Part shown: positions 10,674-18,561 of the stretch, piece after piece
How positions within the stretch are numbered: position 1 is the stretch's first letter
How the letters are laid out: each line of letters begins with the position of its first letter
DNA from: Acidimicrobiia bacterium
Lineage (GTDB): Bacteria > Actinomycetota > Acidimicrobiia > Acidimicrobiales > CATQHL01
Direction: 5' to 3'
Length of the DNA stretch: 39,933 nucleotides
Assembly (NCBI GenBank): GCA_021296415.1
Contig: JAGWAL010000028.1
Location: 1-39,933 of the forward strand
Notes under the pieces: generated by a model
The model's database searches: none
What the model was told of the DNA's origin: nothing
What the model saw: only the letters and a program-made list of their open reading frames with translations
Position numbers and translations under genes: made by a program

Positions 10674-12784
10674 AGCGTCTCGGGCGGGAACACGGCGCGG
10701 AGGTCCTGGCGCGGGATTTCCGTAGGCGCCTCCGGCACCCGATCCAGGGCGACGGCCTCGAGCACTCGACGAACCACCGGTGCCGCCGACTCGCCGCCGA
10801 AACCGGCCTCCTCGAGCAGGACCGCCACCACGTACTCCGCCTGGGGAAGGGGCCCGAACCCCACGAACACCGCCGAGTCCGACTTGCCCAGCACCTCGGC
10901 CGTGCCGGTCTTGCCCGCCACCGGCCACTGATTGTGGGGGAAGCCCTCGAATGCGTTGTAGGCGGTGCCGAGGCGCTCGTTGGAGCGAAGCGTCGTGGCC
11001 CCCCGCATACCGTCCAGGATCGGCGCCAGCACATCCGGCGGCGCATAGATCCGGGAGGACTCCCGCGGTGCGATCTCGTTGACCACCTCGCCGCTGATGG
11101 GATCGATCGTCGCGACCGCGATGTTGGGCAGGTAGAGCCGGCCGCCGTTGGCGAACGGTGTGAACGAGTTCGCCAGTTGCAGCGGCGTCACACCCAGGTC
11201 GCCCTGGCCGATGGACACGTTGATGGTGTCACCGGTCCGCCAACCGGGGTCGGGGAAGGCCTCCGGATTGCTCTCGTGGCGGGCGCGTTTGATCTCGGCG
11301 TCCGGCACGATGCCGGCGTGCTCGAACGGCAGGGCGACACCGGTCGTCTGGCCGAAGCCGAAGTCCCGAGCAGTGTGCTGGATCTGGTCGTCGGGGTAGC
11401 CGAGGCGGTGCGCGAACTGCTCGGCCAGCTTGTAGAAGTACACGTCGCTGGAGACCGTGATCGCCATGCGAAGGTCGACGTCGCCATTGGGCGCGCGGTC
11501 GGGATTCTCGAACTCGCACTCTCCGACGCAGTCCGCCAGGACGTGGAAACCCGGGTCCTGCGTGGTCTGGTTGACCCCGAGGAACCCGCTGGGCCCGATC
11601 AGGCCCGTGGACAGGGCGGCGTAGGAGGTGATGGGCTTCATGGTCGATCCGGGCGAGTAGACGCCCTGGATGGCCCGGTTGTTGAGCGGTGCGTGGCTCG
11701 CCGGGTGCAGGAACGCGGCGAACTCGTCCTCGCTGATGCCGCCGATGAAGACGCGGGGGTCGTACGTCGGGTAGCTGGCCAGGGCCAGGACGTTGCCGGT
11801 GCGCGGGTCCAGCACGACCGCGGCGCCCGCAGGTGCCGAGAAGGTCGTGAATGACTCCTCTACCGACTCGTCCTGGCGTTGGCGTGCCGCTCGGAGCCCC
11901 CGCAGGAGTTCGTCCTCCAGGAGTCTCTGCAGGTCCGCATCGATCGTGAGCACCACGTCGGTGCCTGGCTGGGGTGGCCTGTAGCCGCGCTCGCGAACCA
12001 CGTTGCCGACGTTGTCGACCTCGATCTCCCGCCATCCGGGACTGCCGCGCAGGATGTCCTCGAACGCCAACTCCACACCCGACTTGCCGATCTCGTCCAC
12101 CGTGCTGTACCGCTTCGGATGGTTCGGGCGCGCCTCGAGCTCCTCGGCGGTGATGGTGTCGATGTAGCCCAGTACGTGGGACGCCAGGTCACCGTAGGGA
12201 TAGACCCGCTGCGTCCGCTGCACGACCTCGACCCCGGGGAACTCCTCGTTCCGCTCCGCCAGGAAGACCTTGATGGCGTCGGAGACGCCGACGGCGAGGG
12301 GGATCCGGTCGAACGGACCGTAGCTGGGGTCGGCCATGGCCTCGGTCAATTGCAGGGACTTGGTGAGCACACCCGAGCGGGAGAGCTGCCGCGCCAACTC
12401 GAGCGCCAGGCGCTCCCGCTGAGACCGGCCGATCTGATCCCGCAGGACGAAGGCGTCCATGGTCACCACGTTGACGGTGCGGTTGCCGACCAGTTCCCTT
12501 CCCCACACGTCGAAGATGCGGCCGCGGGGTGCGGGCTCGGGGACAGTGCGGATGACGTTCCCCACCGCCTGTGCCACGAATTGCTCCGACGCCACCACCT
12601 GCAGGTACCAGAGGCGCACCACCAGCGTGGTGAGCAGGGCTATGGCGATGACGCCCATGATGCTGAGCCGCAGCGGGCGCGAGTCGGCACGGCTGAAGCG
12701 TCCCCGCCTGCTGCGGGGCTCCTCCCGGTCCGAGTCGCCGCGCCCGAAGGAGGGACCGCCGGCGCCGGGCGGGAAGGTGCTCAT
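10670..12784 (-). CDS. mrdA: Penicillin-binding protein 2 (elongasome transpeptidase)
   Basis: The ATG at 12782-12784 overlaps the mreD TGA as ATGA. The 704-residue class B PBP has a basic, Pro/Gly-rich cytoplasmic tail (about 1-45), one membrane anchor (IMGVIAIALLTTLVVRLWYL), a pedestal domain, and a transpeptidase domain. Active-site motifs are YSPGSTMKPITS (STMK, acylated Ser), SSDVYFYKL in the SxN/SxD position, and VAGKTGTAE (KTG). It cross-links peptidoglycan during side-wall growth and pairs with RodA, whose gene overlaps its 3' end. The family name is mrdA or pbpA. Asp in place of Asn in the SxN motif is normal for PBP2 proteins. Confidence 0.95.
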   Translation of the reverse strand: MSTFPPGAGGPSFGRGDSDREEPRSRRGRFSRADSRPLRLSIMGVIAIALLTTLVVRLWYLQVVASEQFVAQAVGNVIRTVPEPAPRGRIFDVWGRELVGNRTVNVVTMDAFVLRDQIGRSQRERLALELARQLSRSGVLTKSLQLTEAMADPSYGPFDRIPLAVGVSDAIKVFLAERNEEFPGVEVVQRTQRVYPYGDLASHVLGYIDTITAEELEARPNHPKRYSTVDEIGKSGVELAFEDILRGSPGWREIEVDNVGNVVRERGYRPPQPGTDVVLTIDADLQRLLEDELLRGLRAARQRQDESVEESFTTFSAPAGAAVVLDPRTGNVLALASYPTYDPRVFIGGISEDEFAAFLHPASHAPLNNRAIQGVYSPGSTMKPITSYAALSTGLIGPSGFLGVNQTTQDPGFHVLADCVGECEFENPDRAPNGDVDLRMAITVSSDVYFYKLAEQFAHRLGYPDDQIQHTARDFGFGQTTGVALPFEHAGIVPDAEIKRARHESNPEAFPDPGWRTGDTINVSIGQGDLGVTPLQLANSFTPFANGGRLYLPNIAVATIDPISGEVVNEIAPRESSRIYAPPDVLAPILDGMRGATTLRSNERLGTAYNAFEGFPHNQWPVAGKTGTAEVLGKSDSAVFVGFGPLPQAEYVVAVLLEEAGFGGESAAPVVRRVLEAVALDRVPEAPTEIPRQDLRAVFPPETL

Positions 12785-13320
12785 CGACCCGCTTCGGCTT
12801 CCATGGCTCGCGGCGGAGGCAGCGCCGGCAGCGCCGTCACCGTCTCGCCCCAGGCCCATCGCACGAGTCGCAGCGTCAATGGCGCCAGGATGACCGCCCA
12901 GAGTTCGACGACACCGAGGGTCAGCCAGAACCGATCGTTGAAGAGATGATCCTGGCCGACCACTTCACCGGCGAGAACGTAGAGGCACAGACCCAGGGCG
13001 CTGAACGGTGGCACCAGCCACCACATCCTGACCATGTAGCCCTGCAGGAGCCCGGACGCCGCAGCCACGAGGGCGTAGGCGAAGGCGGCGAGACCGACCG
13101 GGGTGCCGGCGACGAGGTCGTAGAGCAGGCCGGCCGCGAAGCCGAGTTGCAGGCCCCGCCACCAGCCTCCCACCAGACCGCCGGCCACTGCCAGCACCAG
13201 CAGCGGCTCCGAGGCTCGATCGTAGATCCGCAGACCGTCGAGGATCCCCACCTGCAGGACGAACACGGAGAACAGCGCCAGAGCCGACCGGAAGGCCGAA
13301 CGCACCGTCCGGGCCGTCAC
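12781..13320 (-). CDS. mreD: Rod shape-determining protein MreD
   Basis: A 179-residue, very hydrophobic protein with about five membrane segments, starting at a GTG (13318-13320). It carries family features in the middle (LGFAAGLLYDLVAGTPVGLAAFAYAL). MreD is an integral membrane part of the elongasome and links MreC and MreB to PBP2/RodA. It sits between mreC (29-base gap) and mrdA (4-base overlap). The sequence is weakly conserved across the family, so the name rests on hydropathy, length and gene order together. Confidence 0.9.
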   Translation of the reverse strand: MTARTVRSAFRSALALFSVFVLQVGILDGLRIYDRASEPLLVLAVAGGLVGGWWRGLQLGFAAGLLYDLVAGTPVGLAAFAYALVAAASGLLQGYMVRMWWLVPPFSALGLCLYVLAGEVVGQDHLFNDRFWLTLGVVELWAVILAPLTLRLVRWAWGETVTALPALPPPRAMEAEAGR

Positions 13321-13348
13321 CGCGAACCCCCACCGTCACCGCGCATCG

Positions 13349-14173
13349 TCACAGGGCATTGTCGTAGAGCAGGATCGTCACGAAGGTCAGCGACTCCAGC
13401 GACGCCGCCGGCTGCACGGAGAGGACCTGATTGAGCCCCGGATCCACCTCCACCTCGGCCACGAGGCCGACCGGTATGTCGGGGGGATAGACGCTGCGGT
13501 CGATCCCACTGGTCGTCATGAGCATCCCGACGGCGACCGGCGTCGTGATGTCGATACCCTCGCTGACCACCAGCGGCTGGCCGCGACCCGTCCCCCGGGC
13601 GATGGCCACCGCCTCGCCCCCCACCAGGCGGACCCCCAACTCGAACTCCGGATCGCTGATCAACCGGATGCGTGAGCGGCCCGGGGCGACATCGACGACA
13701 CGGCCCACGAGTCCGGCACTGGTGACGGCGGGCATGCCCACCTTCACCCCCGCCGAGGAGCCCTTGTCGACATCCACCGTGAACCCGGGAAAGTTGCCGA
13801 GCTGGCGAACGACCCGCGCCGCCGTCGAGGGAATGTCGGTCACGTACTGAATCTGGGCTTGGGCCAGATACTCCTGCAGGACCACGGTGGCGTTGGCGTT
13901 GGCGAGGTCCCGGCCGCGTTCGATCTCCAGCTCTGTACGCAGCCGCTCGTTCTCGCGCTTGAGGTCGTCGTATCCCGTTACGGAGTCCCAGGCGTCACCC
14001 AGCGGACCTCCGGCCCGCCGCGCGCCCGACACCACGGGGTCCAGGGCGGCTTCGGCGGCGCTCTTCACCCGCTCGAACGGGCCGACGTTGCGGACGTCGA
14101 GGGTGACGAGTGTGACCGTGACGAGGACGAGGATGACGAGCGTCAGGCGGGAGCGGCCTGTGCGGCTGGCCAC
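13349..14173 (-). CDS. mreC: Rod shape-determining protein MreC
   Basis: A 274-residue protein with a GTG start at 14171-14173. It has a short basic N-terminus, one membrane anchor (LTLVILVLVTVTLVTLDV), then a coiled coil (YDDLKRENERLRTELEIERGRD, about residues 68-90), and a beta-rich C-terminal half typical of MreC (VDKGSSAGVKVGMPAVTSAGLVGRV, then RIRLISDPEF). MreC lies in the periplasmic or wall space, dimerises through the coiled coil and activates PBP2. It follows mreB by about 40 bases. The final stretch (LTFVTILLYDNAL) is a fitting end for the family. Confidence 0.95.
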   Translation of the reverse strand: MASRTGRSRLTLVILVLVTVTLVTLDVRNVGPFERVKSAAEAALDPVVSGARRAGGPLGDAWDSVTGYDDLKRENERLRTELEIERGRDLANANATVVLQEYLAQAQIQYVTDIPSTAARVVRQLGNFPGFTVDVDKGSSAGVKVGMPAVTSAGLVGRVVDVAPGRSRIRLISDPEFELGVRLVGGEAVAIARGTGRGQPLVVSEGIDITTPVAVGMLMTTSGIDRSVYPPDIPVGLVAEVEVDPGLNQVLSVQPAASLESLTFVTILLYDNAL

Positions 14174-14212
14174 GACTGCGGGGACCGCTCCCCTATGCGA
14201 TCGGCCGGCTAC

Positions 14213-15235
14213 TCAGCGACCGGCGAATGCAGCACGCCTCTCAGTGGAATACCCCGACCCGTACGCCACGACGTACTGAGGGTTCTTCACGCGGTTGACC
14301 TTGATTGCGGTCTCCGCCGCCAAACGTTCTGCGAGGCCGAGCAGACGGGAGCCGCCACCGGCGAGGTGTATCCCGCTCTCCATGATGTCGGCCGTCAGCT
14401 CCGGCGGTGCGGCGTCGAGAGTCGCCTGGACCCCTGCGATGACCTCGTTGAGCGGCTCGTCCACGGCCTCGCGCAGTTCGATCGTGTTGATGCTGACACT
14501 CTTGGGCAGCCCGGTCACCAGATCCCGCCCGGGGATCTGAATGAGCATCTCCTCGGCCAGGGGCCATGCCGAGGTGTACTTCACCTTGATCTGCTCGGTG
14601 GTCTGCTCGCCCACGCCGAGGCTGTACTCCTTACGGATGTAGTCGCTGATGGTCTGATCGAAGTCGTCACCGGCGACCCGCACCGAGCGGCTCACGACGA
14701 TGCCGCCGAGCGAGATGACGGCGACTTCGGTCGTCCCCCCGCCGACGTCCACGATCATGCTCCCGGAGGGTTCCTGCACGGCGACACCGGCGCCGATCGC
14801 CGCCGCCATGGGCTCCTCGATGATGAAGACCGGCCGGCGCGCCCCGGCGAATTCGGCGACCTCCTGGACCGCCCGCTGCTCCACCGGGGTGATCCCGGAG
14901 GGCACGCAGATGACCATCCGCGGCTTGGCGAAGCGGTTGCTGTGCACCTGCTGGATGAAGTAGCGCAGCATCTTCTCGCAGACACCGAAGTCGGCGATGA
15001 CGCCTTCCTTCAGCGGGCGCACGGTGCGGATGTTGGCGGGCGTCCGGCCGATCATCTCCTTGGCATTGCGACCGACCGCCAGGAGCCGATCCGTGCGCGC
15101 GTCGAGGGCGGCAACGCTGGGTTCCTCCAGCACGACGCCCTCGCCACGGACGTACACGATCGTCGTGGCGGTCCCCAGATCCACCGCGATACCCCGGCCG
15201 ACGGCGCTGCTGATGTTGTTACGCACTCGTGGCAT
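14213..15235 (-). CDS. mreB: Actin-like rod shape-determining protein MreB
   Basis: A 340-residue bacterial actin. The ATP-binding motifs are clear: phosphate 1 (GRGIAVDLGTATTIVYVRG), connect 1 and phosphate 2 (GSMIVDVGGGTTEVAVISLGG), and the adenosine motif (IHLAGGGSRLLGLAERLA). PEEP-like IIEEPMAAAIGAG is also typical. MreB polymers guide the elongasome along the inner membrane. It heads the mreBCD-mrdA-rodA run and has a good sigma-70-type promoter about 60 bases upstream. The ATG (15233-15235) has no obvious Shine-Dalgarno; the bases before it read TAGCCACC. Confidence 0.97.
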   Translation of the reverse strand: MPRVRNNISSAVGRGIAVDLGTATTIVYVRGEGVVLEEPSVAALDARTDRLLAVGRNAKEMIGRTPANIRTVRPLKEGVIADFGVCEKMLRYFIQQVHSNRFAKPRMVICVPSGITPVEQRAVQEVAEFAGARRPVFIIEEPMAAAIGAGVAVQEPSGSMIVDVGGGTTEVAVISLGGIVVSRSVRVAGDDFDQTISDYIRKEYSLGVGEQTTEQIKVKYTSAWPLAEEMLIQIPGRDLVTGLPKSVSINTIELREAVDEPLNEVIAGVQATLDAAPPELTADIMESGIHLAGGGSRLLGLAERLAAETAIKVNRVKNPQYVVAYGSGYSTERRAAFAGR

Positions 15236-15257
15236 GGTGGCTAGTCAGAATCCATTC

Positions 15258-15282
15258 GGAGCTTTTCGGAGCATACTGGAGC
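15258..15282 (-). repeat. Three GCTCC repeats at exact 10-base spacing, mreB leader
   Basis: GGAGC on the + strand (GCTCC in the mRNA) occurs at 15258-15262, 15268-15272 and 15278-15282, exactly one helical turn apart. The repeats lie between the proposed mreB promoter and the start codon. On DNA this could seat a cooperative regulator; in RNA the GCUCC units resemble anti-Shine-Dalgarno sequence. Confidence 0.6.
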
Positions 15283-15296
15283 GGCCCCGGCCTGGC

Positions 15297-15325
15297 AGGA
15301 TATTGCAAAGGCGAGCAGTAGCCAA
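15297..15325 (-). promoter_or_regulatory. Predicted sigma-70-type promoter of mreB
   Basis: Read on the - strand, a TTGGCT -35 box (15320-15325) is followed by a 17-base spacer and a TATCCT -10 box (15297-15302). The start point would fall near 15290, giving a leader of about 55 bases that contains the phased GCTCC repeats. The region is AT-richer than the coding surroundings. Confidence 0.5.
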
Positions 15326-15370
15326 ATGCCACCGCCTTCCTGCATCGTTTGCCCCCTGCGTCGTTTCGGG

Positions 15371-15444
15371 TGGGCCGTGAGGGACTTGAACCCCCGACCC
15401 CTTGCGCGTCATGCAAGTGCTCTTGCCAACTGAGCTAACGGCCC
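15371..15444 (-). tRNA. tRNA-Val (GAC)
   Basis: The 74-base cloverleaf folds cleanly: acceptor GGGCCGT/ACGGCCC, D stem GCTC/GAGC, anticodon stem CTTGC/GCAAG with loop ATGACGC (anticodon GAC, reading GUC and GUU), and T arm with TTCAAGT and one G-T pair. The discriminator is A. No CCA is encoded. It is the last (3'-most) of three tRNA genes on this strand. Confidence 0.93.
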
Positions 15445-15503
15445 CGCCGGCAGACTATCGCGGTGCCGCCACGGCTCGTCGACTCGTCGCCGGGAGGCTT
15501 GTG

Positions 15504-15578
15504 AGCATCGGGCGGGATTCGAACCCGCGATAAGACGGCTTTGCAGGCCGCTCCCTTCGTCCGCTCGGGCACCGATGC
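15504..15578 (-). tRNA. tRNA-Cys (GCA)
   Basis: The acceptor GCATCGG/CCGATGC pairs perfectly. The D stem is CCC/GGG, the anticodon stem GCGGC/GCCGT with loop CTGCAAA (anticodon GCA), and the T arm GCGGG-TTCGAAT-CCCGC is perfect. The discriminator base is U, the known identity element for cysteinyl-tRNA synthetase. No CCA is encoded. Confidence 0.93.
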
Positions 15579-15644
15579 AGATTGTGGCTTCGGAGGCACG
15601 TGCTGCGGTACGAGGTTTGCCCGCCCTGCCTCCGCGAGCCTGCG

Positions 15645-15717
15645 AGCGGGCGACCGGGCTCGAACCGGCGACCTTCACCTTGGCAAGGTGGCGCTCTACC
15701 AACTGAGCTACGGGGAC
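15645..15717 (-). tRNA. tRNA-Gly (GCC) with a mismatched acceptor stem
   Basis: The body is a standard glycine tRNA: D arm GCTC/GAGC, anticodon loop TTGCCAA (anticodon GCC), T arm GCCGG-TTCGAGC-CCGGT, and 3' acceptor strand CGCCCGC with discriminator U. The 5' acceptor strand reads GTCCCCG, where GCGGGCG is needed; this gives three C:C mismatches (3:70, 4:69, 5:68) and one U:G. The 5' end plus D loop look borrowed from another tRNA type. It may be a non-functional chimera, a real but unusual tRNA, or an assembly artefact. The anticodon stem also has an outer C:A pair. Confidence 0.75.
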
Positions 15718-15740
15718 AGTGTAGCCGGGCGCCATCTGGA

Positions 15741-16952
15741 TCATCCGAGCGTCGCGGGCGAACGGGCCTTCTCCACGTCCTCGAGGAATTCCGCCAGGAC
15801 GGCCGAGGTGGCCTCGGTCTCGACGAGGAAACCGTCGTGGCCGTGGGGACTCTCCACCAGCACGTACCGGCAGTCCCCGTCCGCCGCCACGACGAGATCG
15901 CGCAGCTCGGTCTGCTGGCGCGGCGGGTAGAGCGCGTCCGAACTGATCGACAGGGTCAGCACGGGGACGGCGATCCGCGCCACCGCCCGCTGCAGGCCGC
16001 CTCGACCGCGGCCGAGGTCGTGGGTGTCCATGGACTTGTTCAGGAGGAGGTACGAGTTGGCGTCGAAGCGCCGCACCAGCTTCTCACCGTGGTAGTCGAG
16101 GTAGCCCTCGACCCCGAAGCGATCCCACAGCCCGAACTGCTCGTTGGGACGGACGAGCGAGCGACCGAAGCGCTCGGCGAAGAGCTCGTCGCTGCGGTAG
16201 GTGATCTGCGCCACGGCCCGGGCGAGCGCCAGGCCCTCGTGGGGCCCCTCGCCCGGCGGTGCTTCGTAGTACTCGCCGCCGCGCCAGCGGGGATCCAGAG
16301 CGATGGCAGCGCGACCCACGGCACTCCAGCCGATCTGCCACGGGCTCGCCGTGCACCCCACGGCGAGGGGAGCGATGGATCGCACCCGCGCCGGGTACAT
16401 CGCGCCCCACTCGAGCGCCTGCATCCCCCCCATGGAGCCGCCGACCACGCAGAGCCACTGCTTCACCTCCAGATGGTCCGCCAGGCGCGCCTGCACCCGC
16501 ACCATGTCCCTGATCGTGACAGGGGGGAACGTCGCCGCCCAGCGGCGTCCGGTCGCCGGATTCGGCGAGGCCGGACCCGTGGTTCCCTGACACCCTCCCA
16601 GCACGTTGGCGCACACCACGAAGTAGCGCCTCACGTCGATGGCCTCGCCGGGGCCCACGACGCCCTGCCACCAGCCGCGCTTGGATTGGTGGGGGTCATA
16701 GGCGTGGGCATCGCCGGTCAGCGCATGACAGATCAGGACGGCGTTGGAGCCGTCGTCGTCCAGGGTCCCCCATGTCTCGTAGGCCACCGTCACGCTGTCG
16801 AGCGAGTCGCCGCTCTCCAGGACGAACGGCCGGCTCGTCCGCAGGGTGAAGAAGCGTCGATCCTCCGGCGGGTCGCCTTCCTGCCAGGCCCCCGAGACGG
16901 GCAGTCCGGCCGCCAGGCGCGGCGGGCGCGGCGCGGCGCGATCCTCAGACAT
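15741..16952 (-). CDS. metX: Homoserine O-acyltransferase (MetX)
   Basis: A 403-residue alpha/beta hydrolase that acylates the hydroxyl of homoserine, normally from acetyl-CoA, to feed methionine synthesis. Family landmarks: VAYETWGTL, CHALTGDAHA, FVVCANVLGGCQGTTGPASPN, the nucleophile elbow VVGGSMGGMQALEW (Ser173), SISSDALYPPRQQ (catalytic Asp) and VESPHGHDGFLVE (catalytic His). The product could be acetyl- or succinyl-homoserine; MetX sequences cannot always be told apart by eye. The ATG overlaps the 3' end of the cyclase-like gene by 8 bases, so the two are probably co-translated. No metY or metB partner lies in the window. The tRNA cluster follows 23 bases downstream. Confidence 0.93.
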   Translation of the reverse strand: MSEDRAAPRPPRLAAGLPVSGAWQEGDPPEDRRFFTLRTSRPFVLESGDSLDSVTVAYETWGTLDDDGSNAVLICHALTGDAHAYDPHQSKRGWWQGVVGPGEAIDVRRYFVVCANVLGGCQGTTGPASPNPATGRRWAATFPPVTIRDMVRVQARLADHLEVKQWLCVVGGSMGGMQALEWGAMYPARVRSIAPLAVGCTASPWQIGWSAVGRAAIALDPRWRGGEYYEAPPGEGPHEGLALARAVAQITYRSDELFAERFGRSLVRPNEQFGLWDRFGVEGYLDYHGEKLVRRFDANSYLLLNKSMDTHDLGRGRGGLQRAVARIAVPVLTLSISSDALYPPRQQTELRDLVVAADGDCRYVLVESPHGHDGFLVETEATSAVLAEFLEDVEKARSPATLG

Positions 16953-17553
16953 CAGCCCACGACTCCGGTTCAGCCTCGCGCAGCAGCACCACGTCCACCC
17001 GATCAGTGAACCCGGGAATCTCCAGAAGTCCCACCGAATCGGCCCTGGTGTTCACCATCAGGTCCGAGAGAAACTCCGCTGGGGCCAGCAACTGTCCCGC
17101 CTGCGCCAGATCGCAGAGATGCGCGGCCAGGTTCACCGCATTGCCGATGTAGTCGTCCCCCTCGAAGAGGATGACCGGCCCGGCGGCGATTCCCGCCCGC
17201 AGCGGGAGGACCCCCTGGGCCACCACGACCTTCTTGAGATGCACGACGGCTTCCACGAGCGGCTCGTTCTCGACGCCGACGAGCATGGCACCGTCGCCGA
17301 GCCACTTGGCGATCCGAACGCCGTGGCTCGCAACGACCGCACGCACACCGGCGCGGAACTCGACGAGGAGCGCCACCGCGTTGCGGTCGCCGTGATCGTC
17401 GGTGTAACGCGTGAAGTTGCAGAGGTCCACGAAGGCGAAGCCTCGCTCCACCCGCGCGGGGCTGATGTCCGCCACGAGTGTCGAATCGCCCACGGGATCA
17501 AGCCGGATGGCTTCCGGCGGTCGACTCGTCTGCGCTGCTCGGCCTTTGCTCAT
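16945..17553 (-). CDS. Class III adenylate/guanylate cyclase-like domain protein
   Basis: Numbered from the ATG at 17551-17553, the product is 202 residues with one cyclase homology domain (about 38-165). The metal-binding Asp are present (FVDLCNFT, D43; WLGDGAM, D87), with substrate Lys83 and Asn141 in GDDYIGNAVNLAAHL. The transition-state Arg expected in the AARL motif is His145 here, so catalysis is doubtful or altered. There is no membrane segment or sensor domain. The start is uncertain: the ATG overlaps the lgt 3' end by 56 bases, and a GTG at 17491-17493 just past the lgt stop would give 182 residues without losing the domain. It overlaps metX by 8 bases. The role is unknown; a stand-alone cNMP synthase or a degenerate regulator are both possible. 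Confidence 0.8.
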   Translation of the reverse strand: MSKGRAAQTSRPPEAIRLDPVGDSTLVADISPARVERGFAFVDLCNFTRYTDDHGDRNAVALLVEFRAGVRAVVASHGVRIAKWLGDGAMLVGVENEPLVEAVVHLKKVVVAQGVLPLRAGIAAGPVILFEGDDYIGNAVNLAAHLCDLAQAGQLLAPAEFLSDLMVNTRADSVGLLEIPGFTDRVDVVLLREAEPESWADV

Positions 17554-18433
17554 CGAGGTCCGGGGAATCCGGAGCCTCGCCGGTCTCCTCGGCATGTGAG
17601 CCGATCCCATCGGCCGGCTCGGACTCCTCGGCCAGCGCCGCCTCGGCGCGCCGGCGCCGCGGCGTCACCAGCAGCAGGAACAGCCCCGACAGCACGAGGA
17701 CGCCACCCATCACCCAGATGTTCACCCGGACGCCGAGGAGCAGGCTCGCAGGATCGACCCGCAGGGCTTCGATCCACAGGCGACCCGCGCTGTACAGGAA
17801 CAGGTAGAGAACCAGCAGATGACCCCGTGGCAGCCTGTCTCGCCGCTCGGTCCGCCACACGAGTGCGAACACGAGCATGCTCCACACCATCTCGTAGGCG
17901 AACGTGGGATGGAAGACCTCCGCGTCGAGGTGTTCCCGTGGGCGGTGTTCGGGGTCGATCTCGAGGCCCCAGGGCAGGTCGGTCGGCCGACCGAAGAGTT
18001 CCTGGTTGAACCAGTTGCCGAGGCGCCCGACGAACTGCCCGGCCGGGAATCCCACGGCGACGGTGTCCAGCATGGAACGCAGCGGCAACCGGCGCAGCCG
18101 GATGACGATGAGACCGCCGACCACTCCCCCCACGATCCCTCCCGGGATGCCGAGGCCACCTTCCCAGATCTTGACGACGTCCACCCAGCGGCCCTGGTAG
18201 TTCTTCCAGTCGGTCAGCACGTGATAGCCGCGGGCGCCGATGAGGGCCAGCGGGACGCCGACGGTGCACACCTGCACGGCCCATTCCGGATTGAGCCCGC
18301 GACGCTGCAGCAGGCGCGCGGCCGCATAGGCGCCGGCAATCACGCCGAGCGCGACCATGAGCCCGTAGAGGCGAAGGTTCAGTGGCCCCAGGGAGAGCGT
18401 GCCCACGTCGGGGCTGGGTATGGAAGCAATCAA
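17498..18433 (-). CDS. lgt: Prolipoprotein diacylglyceryl transferase
   Basis: I choose a TTG start (18431-18433), because GGAGAG lies 6 bases before it and the conserved Lgt N-terminus (IASIPSPDVGTLSLGPLNLRLYGLM) begins right there; the open frame runs 35 codons further up without family similarity. The 311-residue protein has about seven membrane segments and the Lgt signature GRLGNWFNQELFG, plus GGIVGG and HPTFAYEM. It moves diacylglycerol from phosphatidylglycerol to the lipobox Cys of prelipoproteins. The last 50 residues are a charged cytoplasmic tail (Glu/Asp/Ser-rich) and may be partly shared with the next gene's reading frame. The upstream region is divergent with gpgS. Confidence 0.94.
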   Translation of the reverse strand: MIASIPSPDVGTLSLGPLNLRLYGLMVALGVIAGAYAAARLLQRRGLNPEWAVQVCTVGVPLALIGARGYHVLTDWKNYQGRWVDVVKIWEGGLGIPGGIVGGVVGGLIVIRLRRLPLRSMLDTVAVGFPAGQFVGRLGNWFNQELFGRPTDLPWGLEIDPEHRPREHLDAEVFHPTFAYEMVWSMLVFALVWRTERRDRLPRGHLLVLYLFLYSAGRLWIEALRVDPASLLLGVRVNIWVMGGVLVLSGLFLLLVTPRRRRAEAALAEESEPADGIGSHAEETGEAPDSPDLDEQRPSSADESTAGSHPA

Positions 18434-18518
18434 CTGGGACTCTCCGATGCAGGACTCCGAGCAGGACTCTGAGGCGGCGGGGTCCCGCCAGGAATGCTCA
18501 CCGCCTCGACTCAGTTTA

Positions 18519-18530
18519 GCGGCGCGCCGC
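18519..18530. promoter_or_regulatory. Perfect 12-base palindrome between lgt and gpgS
   Basis: GCGGCGCGCCGC is its own reverse complement. It abuts a TAAACT hexamer (18513-18518 read on the - strand), a candidate -10 box for lgt. It could be an operator, but GC-rich palindromes of this size arise by chance in such DNA. The lgt leader also repeats GGACTC (+ strand) three times around 18436, 18452 and 18464. Confidence 0.25.
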
Positions 18531-18561
18531 TGCGCCACCGGGCACGATTATCGTCTGCGCG

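Noticed and set aside
15409-15744. A 111-codon - strand open frame reading PVAQLVERHLAKVKVAGSSPVARS
   Set aside because: This is the well-known false translation of tRNA genes; the three tRNAs explain it.
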